Shown here piece by piece: positions 59,457 to 64,000 of a stretch of 64,000 nt of DNA. Position numbers and translations under genes: made by a program. The first letter of the stretch is position 1. Every line of letters begins with the position of its first letter. Source of the DNA: Pseudomonas putida (GTDB taxonomy: Bacteria; Pseudomonadota; Gammaproteobacteria; Pseudomonadales; Pseudomonadaceae); contig NZ_CP018846.1 of the NCBI RefSeq assembly GCF_002025705.1, positions 5,137,501 to 5,201,500 of the forward strand, written 5' to 3'. Below the pieces are notes generated by a model that worked only from the letters and a program-made list of their open reading frames with translations, was not told the origin of the DNA and ran no database searches.

Positions 59457-59473
59457 TGCACACCGCTGGTGCG
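59457..59473. promoter_or_regulatory. NtrC-type enhancer site upstream of livK
   Basis: TGCACACCGCTGGTGCG fits TGCACC-N5-GGTGCA at 10 of 12 defined positions. It lies about 200 bp upstream of the sigma-54 motif, a normal distance for an NtrC enhancer. It could also serve the divergent side. Confidence 0.55.
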
Positions 59474-59648
59474 CGACTGCTACAGGCGGCACTGTTTCAA
59501 GGCTAGCTGGTGCACGGAAAAACACCTGATTTGGCCATTACGCGGCCTCTGGGGCTGCAGGCTCGGCCGTGAAGAGGCCGGCCCAGACACAACAACGGCA
59601 AAAAGACTGGCACAATGTTCACCATTCGCCGTTTCCGGAGCCCCTTTG

Positions 59649-60854
59649 ATGAGCGAGAGCGCATTCGCCGAGCGCATCGTGCACAACCTGCTCGACACCG
59701 ACTTCTACAAGCTCACCATGATGCAGGGCGTGCTACACAACTACCCAGACGCCGACGTCGAGTGGGAATTCCGCTGCCGCAACGGCGAGGACCTGCGCCC
59801 CTTTCTTGGCGAGATCCGCCATCAGCTCGACCTGCTTGGCGACCTGACCCTGGATGATGGCCAACCGGCCTTCCTCGAACGCATCAGCTTCCTCAAGCCC
59901 GACTTCCTGCGCTTTCTGCGCCTGTTCCGCTTCAACCTGCGCTATGTGCGCATCGGCATCGAGAACGACCAGCTGTTCCTGCGCCTGAAAGGCCCATGGC
60001 TGCACGTGATCCTCTTCGAAGTGCCGCTACTGGCGATCATCAGCGAAGTGCGCAACCGCCACCTGCACCCACGCATGCGCCTGGCCGAGGCCCGCGATCA
60101 GCTGTATCGCAAGTTCGACTGGCTGCGCGCCCACGCCAGCGATGACGAACTGGCCGACCTGCAGGTGGCCGATTTCGGCACCCGCCGGCGCTTTTCCAGC
60201 CGCGTGCAGGAGGAAGTGGTGCGGGTGCTGCGCGACGACTTCCCAGGCCGCTTCGTCGGCACCAGCAACGTCGACCTGGCATGGAAACTGGATATCAAGC
60301 CGCTGGGTACCATGGCCCACGAGTGGATCATGGCCCATCAACAGCTCGGCCCGCGCCTGATCGACAGCCAGATCGCCGCACTGGACTGCTGGGTCCGCGA
60401 GTATCGCGGCCTGCTCGGCATCGCCCTGACTGACTGCATCACCATGGATGCCTTCCTCAACGATTTCGACTTGTACTTCGCCAAGCTGTTCGACGGCCTG
60501 CGCCATGACTCGGGTGAGCCGGTGGCCTGGGCGGAAAAGGCCATTGCCCATTACCAGAAGCTGGGTATCGACCCGATGACCAAGACCCTGGTGTTCTCAG
60601 ATGGCCTGAACCTGACCCGCTCGCTGGAAATCTTCCGTGCCCTGCGCGGGCGCATCAACGTCAGTTTCGGCATCGGCACCAACCTCACCTGCGATATCCC
60701 GGGTGTGGCGCCGATGAACATCGTGCTTAAAATGACCGACTGCAACGGCTCGCCGGTGGCAAAGATCTCGGACGAAGCCGCCAAGACCCAGTGCCGCGAC
60801 GAGAACTTCGTCGCCTACATGCGTCACGTATTCAAAGTCCCCAGCAAGGAGTAA
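59649..60854 (+). CDS. pncB: Nicotinate phosphoribosyltransferase
   Basis: This 401-residue enzyme converts nicotinate and PRPP to nicotinate mononucleotide in the NAD salvage route. It has the N-terminal LLDTDFYKLTMMQGVLHNYP and the phosphorylated-His region FVGTSNVDLAWKLDIKPLGT-MAHE. TDCITMDAFLNDFDLYFAKL and VFSDGLNLTRSLEIFRALRG and GIGTNLTCDIPG are further conserved blocks. The ATG at 59649 begins at the conserved N-terminus. It lies three bases upstream of nadE, so the two form a NAD-synthesis operon. Confidence 0.96.
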   Translation: MSESAFAERIVHNLLDTDFYKLTMMQGVLHNYPDADVEWEFRCRNGEDLRPFLGEIRHQLDLLGDLTLDDGQPAFLERISFLKPDFLRFLRLFRFNLRYVRIGIENDQLFLRLKGPWLHVILFEVPLLAIISEVRNRHLHPRMRLAEARDQLYRKFDWLRAHASDDELADLQVADFGTRRRFSSRVQEEVVRVLRDDFPGRFVGTSNVDLAWKLDIKPLGTMAHEWIMAHQQLGPRLIDSQIAALDCWVREYRGLLGIALTDCITMDAFLNDFDLYFAKLFDGLRHDSGEPVAWAEKAIAHYQKLGIDPMTKTLVFSDGLNLTRSLEIFRALRGRINVSFGIGTNLTCDIPGVAPMNIVLKMTDCNGSPVAKISDEAAKTQCRDENFVAYMRHVFKVPSKE

Positions 60855-60857
60855 CCC

Positions 60858-61685
60858 ATGCAAGCGGTTCAGCAAGAGATTGCCCAGGCGCTGAAGGTAC
60901 AGCCGCCGTTCGCCGACGCCGCTGCGCTCCAGGCCGAAGTCGCCCGGCGCGTGGCGTTCATCAAGGACTGCCTGGCCAATGCCCGGCTCAAGACCCTGGT
61001 GCTGGGCATCAGCGGCGGCGTCGACTCGCTGACCGCCGCCCTGCTCGCCCAGCGCGCCGTCAGCGAGCTGCGCGCCGAAACTGGCGACAAGGCCTACACC
61101 TTCATCGCCGTACGCCTGCCGTATCAGGTGCAACATGACGAGCACGATGCCCAGGCCTGCCTGGAGGTGATCAAGGCCGATGAAGTGCACACGGTGGATA
61201 TCGCCCCGGCAGTGCGGGCATTGGCGGCTGAAGTGGTGGAACTGAAGAATGGCTCGCCGACCCTGGTGGACTTCGTCGTCGGCAACGTCAAGGCGCGCAC
61301 GCGCATGGTTGCCCAGTACACCATCGCCGGTGCCCGTGCGGGCCTGGTGATCGGGACCGACCACGCTGCCGAGGCGGTGATGGGCTTCTTTACCAAGTTT
61401 GGCGATGGTGCCTGCGACCTGGCGCCGCTAAGCGGGCTGGTGAAGAACCAGGTGCGGGCGATTGCGCGCAGCTTTGGTGCGCCGGAGTCGCTGGTGGAGA
61501 AGGTGCCGACTGCAGACCTTGAAGACCTGGAGCCGGGCAAGCCGGACGAGGCCTCCCATGGCGTGACCTACCAGCAGATCGATGCCTTCCTGCATGGGCT
61601 GCCGGTGGATCAGGAGGCGTTCGACATCATCGTCGCCACCTACCGCAAGACCCAGCACAAGCGCGAACTGCCGTTCGCTCCGTGA
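60858..61685 (+). CDS. nadE: Ammonia-dependent NAD synthetase
   Basis: This 275-residue enzyme amidates deamido-NAD to NAD using ammonia and ATP. It shows the PP-loop LVLGISGGVDSLTAALLAQR, VGNVKARTRMVAQYTIAGAR, and GTDHAAEAVMGFFTKFGDGA. LSGLVKNQVRAIARSFGAPE and PTADLEDLEPGKPDE are also conserved. There is no glutaminase domain. It follows pncB by three bases and is followed by a strong hairpin. Confidence 0.96.
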   Translation: MQAVQQEIAQALKVQPPFADAAALQAEVARRVAFIKDCLANARLKTLVLGISGGVDSLTAALLAQRAVSELRAETGDKAYTFIAVRLPYQVQHDEHDAQACLEVIKADEVHTVDIAPAVRALAAEVVELKNGSPTLVDFVVGNVKARTRMVAQYTIAGARAGLVIGTDHAAEAVMGFFTKFGDGACDLAPLSGLVKNQVRAIARSFGAPESLVEKVPTADLEDLEPGKPDEASHGVTYQQIDAFLHGLPVDQEAFDIIVATYRKTQHKRELPFAP

Positions 61686-61690
61686 AAACA

Positions 61691-61715
61691 ACCGGGGCCG
61701 CTATGCGGCCCCGGT
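61691..61715. terminator. Bidirectional terminator between nadE and azu
   Basis: ACCGGGGCCGC-TAT-GCGGCCCCGGT is a perfect 11-bp stem between two convergent genes, preceded by AAAA on the nadE side. Confidence 0.88.
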
Positions 61716-61728
61716 CTTCACTGCATGC

Positions 61729-62178
61729 TTACTTGAGCGTGACAGTGCCTTTCATCATCGAGATGTGGCCAGGGAACGAGCAGAAGAAGCCGTACTTCTG
61801 ATCAGCCGCCAGCTTGGACACATCGAAAGTCAGCTTGTCTGTCTCGCCAGCGCCAATGATCTTGGTATGAGCGATGATGCGCTCATCACCGTCCTTCAGG
61901 TAGTTCTTCTCAATCCCTGCGGCCAGACCGTCGGTAGCGATCGGCTGCATGTCAGCTTCCTTGCTGATGACCACGTTGTGCCCCATGACGTTCTTCGGCA
62001 GGTTGCCGGAGTGAGTCAGGTTGACGGTGAATTCCTTGCAGCTCTTGTCGACGACGATGTCCTTGGTGTTGAAGGACATCTGGTCGGTGGAGTCGACAGT
62101 CACCGAGCACTCGGCGGCGAAGACAGAGGCGCTGGCGAGGGTCAGCAGGGATACCGCTACAGCTTTCGCAAACATCAT
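61729..62178 (-). CDS. azu: Azurin
   Basis: This 149-residue blue copper protein has a signal peptide cleaved before AECSVTVDS. Mature azurin features are present: the disulfide Cys pair (AECSV, KSCKEF), the first copper ligand His in MGHNVVISK, and the second cluster FFCSFPGHISMMKGTVTLK with Cys, His and Met. It carries electrons in the periplasm to nitrite reductase or peroxidases. The start is ATGATG; either may be used, the first has AAGGAG upstream. An ANR-like box lies 60-73 bp upstream. Confidence 0.97.
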   Translation of the reverse strand: MMFAKAVAVSLLTLASASVFAAECSVTVDSTDQMSFNTKDIVVDKSCKEFTVNLTHSGNLPKNVMGHNVVISKEADMQPIATDGLAAGIEKNYLKDGDERIIAHTKIIGAGETDKLTFDVSKLAADQKYGFFCSFPGHISMMKGTVTLK

Positions 62179-62237
62179 GAATCTCCTTGGCAGGGTTTTA
62201 TCAATTGCGAGACTGCCTGAACCCGTTCAGCCCCCTG

Positions 62238-62251
62238 CTGATATGGGTCAA
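62238..62251. promoter_or_regulatory. ANR/FNR-type box near azu
   Basis: CTGATATGGGTCAA (TTGACCCATATCAG on the minus strand) fits TTGAT-N4-ATCAA at nine of ten positions, allowing the accepted C/T and A/G variation. It lies about 66 bp from the azu start. Azurin is under ANR control in P. aeruginosa. The spacing to the best -10 is a little longer than -41.5, so the assignment is tentative. Confidence 0.55.
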
Positions 62252-62274
62252 GGGGGTGTCAAGTGGCCAGCCAG

Positions 62275-62327
62275 TTGAATTGTTCAATGGATTGTATACA
62301 ACCAATCTAAGGGCACATCATGCCCTT
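62275..62327 (+). promoter_or_regulatory. Palindromes and attenuator-like hairpin upstream of the small ORF
   Basis: TTGAATTGTTCAA (62275-62287) is a palindrome with a three-base centre. TTGTATACAA (62292-62301) is a perfect palindrome of the kind bound by GntR/FadR-type regulators (GTATAC core). AAGGGCA-CATCA-TGCCCTT (62309-62327) is a perfect 7-bp stem followed by TTAATAG. The order suggests an operator followed by an early terminator or attenuator before the small ORF at 62370. Confidence 0.5.
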
Positions 62328-62369
62328 TTAATAGACGATGGGACAACCTCTCATTTAGGAGCAATCGCA

Positions 62370-62459
62370 ATGTCCCTTTCAAGTTTCATGAACAGCCTGC
62401 TCGCCGCCTACGCCCAAGGGGCCACGGGCGCCAGCTGTGAATTCTCCCGCCCCGAGTGA
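62370..62459 (+). CDS. Possible 29-residue small protein
   Basis: An ATG at 62370, with TAGGAG 11 bases upstream (about 6-8 bases spacing), opens a frame of 29 codons: MSLSSFMNSLLAAYAQGATG, then a tail with one Cys ending SRPE. The first 15 residues would form an amphipathic or hydrophobic helix. The Shine-Dalgarno match and elaborate upstream region support translation. There is no homologue I recognise. It lies 64 bp before the LOG-family gene and could be a leader peptide or an independent small protein. Confidence 0.45.
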   Translation: MSLSSFMNSLLAAYAQGATGASCEFSRPE

Positions 62460-62523
62460 AGCCGGCATTGGAGACGATAGACAATTCGCTTTACCCTGTC
62501 AGCGATATGACTGGAGAAGCACG

Positions 62524-63111
62524 ATGTCTGTACGTTCCGTTTGTGTGTTCTGTGGTGCCAGCATCGGCGCCAACCCCGCCTACCGTGAAGCGGCCGTTGC
62601 GCTTGGCCAAGCCATTGCCCGCCGCGGCCTGACCCTGGTCTACGGCGGTGGCGCAGTCGGCCTGATGGGCACTGTCGCCGATGCGGCCATGGCTGCTGGC
62701 GGCGAAGTGATCGGGATCATTCCCGAGAGTCTGATGAATGCTGAAATCGGCCACAAAGGCCTGAGCCGACTGGAAGTGGTCGACGGCATGCATGCGCGCA
62801 AGGCGCGCATGGCCGAGCTGAGCGACGCGTTCATCGCCCTGCCGGGCGGCCTGGGTACGCTGGAAGAGTTGTTCGAGGTATGGACCTGGGGGCAACTGGG
62901 CTATCACGCCAAGCCGCTGGGGCTGCTCGATGTGAATGGCTTCTACGAGAAACTCGGCGGGTTCCTCGACCATATCGTCGAAGAAGGCTTCGTGCGGCCA
63001 CAGCATCGGGCCATGTTGCTGCTGGCGCAGCAGGCGGATGAGTTGCTGGACGGAATGGAGCGCTTCGAGTCGCCGGTGCTGCCGAAGTGGGTCGACCAGA
63101 AGCCTGATTGA
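62524..63111 (+). CDS. LOG-family protein (cytokinin riboside 5'-monophosphate phosphoribohydrolase)
   Basis: This 195-residue protein starts MSVRSVCVFCGASIGANPAY. It has the nucleotide-binding GGGAVGLMG and the LOG signature PGGLGTLEELFEVWTW, preceded by the active-site Arg region HARKARMAELSDAF. LOG enzymes release free base from nucleoside monophosphates; in bacteria the physiological role is often AMP or nucleotide hydrolysis. The ATG at 62524 begins the fold. A REP pair follows. Confidence 0.92.
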   Translation: MSVRSVCVFCGASIGANPAYREAAVALGQAIARRGLTLVYGGGAVGLMGTVADAAMAAGGEVIGIIPESLMNAEIGHKGLSRLEVVDGMHARKARMAELSDAFIALPGGLGTLEELFEVWTWGQLGYHAKPLGLLDVNGFYEKLGGFLDHIVEEGFVRPQHRAMLLLAQQADELLDGMERFESPVLPKWVDQKPD

Positions 63112-63124
63112 CGGCTGAAATCCC

Positions 63125-63230
63125 GGGACCGCTTTGCGGTCCTTTCGCGACACAAGGCCGCTCCTACAAGGGATATGCATTTCGCTGTAGGAGCGGCCTT
63201 GTGTCGCGAAAGGGCTGCGCAGCAGCCCCA
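63125..63230. repeat. REP-type palindrome pair between the LOG gene and ygiQ
   Basis: GGGACCGCTTTGCGGTCC with CGCGACACAAGGCCGCTCCTACA and the inverted CTGTAGGAGCGGCCTTGTGTCGCG with GGGCTGCGCAGCAGCCCC. It fills the gap between two convergent genes and could end transcription from both. Confidence 0.85.
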
Positions 63231-63241
63231 AAATGGATCAG

Positions 63242-64000
<759 letters not shown>

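Larger units (their letters stand above)
59181..59648. other. Intergenic region between livK and pncB
   Basis: About 470 bp separating divergent genes, without a convincing gene. It holds the sigma-54 promoter (59241-59256) and NtrC-like site (59457-59473) listed separately. A degenerate inverted repeat, GGCCTCTGGGGCTGC...GAAGAGGCCGGCC, lies at 59544-59584 and resembles a decayed REP. An A-tract on the minus strand (59199-59206) lies in the livK leader. Confidence 0.7.

Overview
The window is a high-GC gammaproteobacterial chromosome segment that almost certainly comes from the Pseudomonas putida group. Three things point there. The block dsbD-aroQ-accB-accC-prmA-dusB-fis-purH-purD-retS is the gene order known from Pseudomonas. 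The gene repertoire fits: azurin, OprC-type copper receptor, Urt urea transporter, hybrid cobalamin pathway. The intergenic gaps carry about a dozen copies of the REP-type palindrome (GGAGCGGCCTTGTGTCGCGAAAGG and variants) typical of P. putida. Almost everything reads as conserved core chromosome. No prophage, integron, insertion sequence, CRISPR array, rRNA or tRNA gene was recognised.

Layout. 1-13.9 kb: end of dsbD, aroQ, the accBC fatty-acid module, prmA, a zinc-ribbon membrane protein, dusB-fis, purH, purD and the hybrid sensor kinase retS. 14.1-22.3 kb: a MarC-family membrane protein, then two divergent cobalamin operons (cobG-cobH-cobI-cobJ leftward, cobL-cbiD-cobK rightward). 22.3-24.5 kb: a VapBC toxin-antitoxin pair and an NfeD/SPFH membrane-quality pair. 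24.6-29.5 kb: a five-gene copper-handling cluster (two DUF2946 proteins, PCu(A)C chaperone, OprC receptor, PepSY membrane protein). 29.7-32.9 kb: cycA, a decayed fragment of a second cycA-like gene, and a lipoprotein metzincin protease. 33.2-39.5 kb: the urtABCDE urea transporter with a sigma-54 promoter, then a methionine-sulfoximine acetyltransferase. 39.6-42.3 kb: cbpAM under a probable heat-shock promoter, divergent from an Hsp70-like gene. 42.4-53.4 kb: an assortment including an AI-2E exporter, PsiF, an AraC regulator with a divergent DMT transporter, a lipase, OsmE, a ferritin-like protein, AsmA, a 45-bp tandem-repeat secreted protein, a DesT-like regulator, an AGE-family isomerase and an SDR enzyme. 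53.4-54.1 kb: a gene-free gap with a cluster of DnaA boxes. 54.1-59.2 kb: the liv/bra branched-chain amino acid transporter with a sigma-54 promoter and NtrC-like site. 59.6-64 kb: pncB-nadE, azurin, a small ORF with a regulated-looking leader, a LOG-family gene, and the end of ygiQ.

Themes. Nitrogen scavenging is prominent: urea and branched-chain amino acid importers both carry sigma-54 (RpoN) promoter motifs. Copper is a second theme (OprC cluster, azurin). The most unexplained items are the DnaA-box cluster at about 53.54-53.95 kb, the 15-residue-repeat secreted protein at 50.1-50.7 kb, and the operator/hairpin/small-ORF arrangement at 62.27-62.46 kb. Nothing here could be searched against databases, so family names rest on recognised motifs, lengths and gene order.
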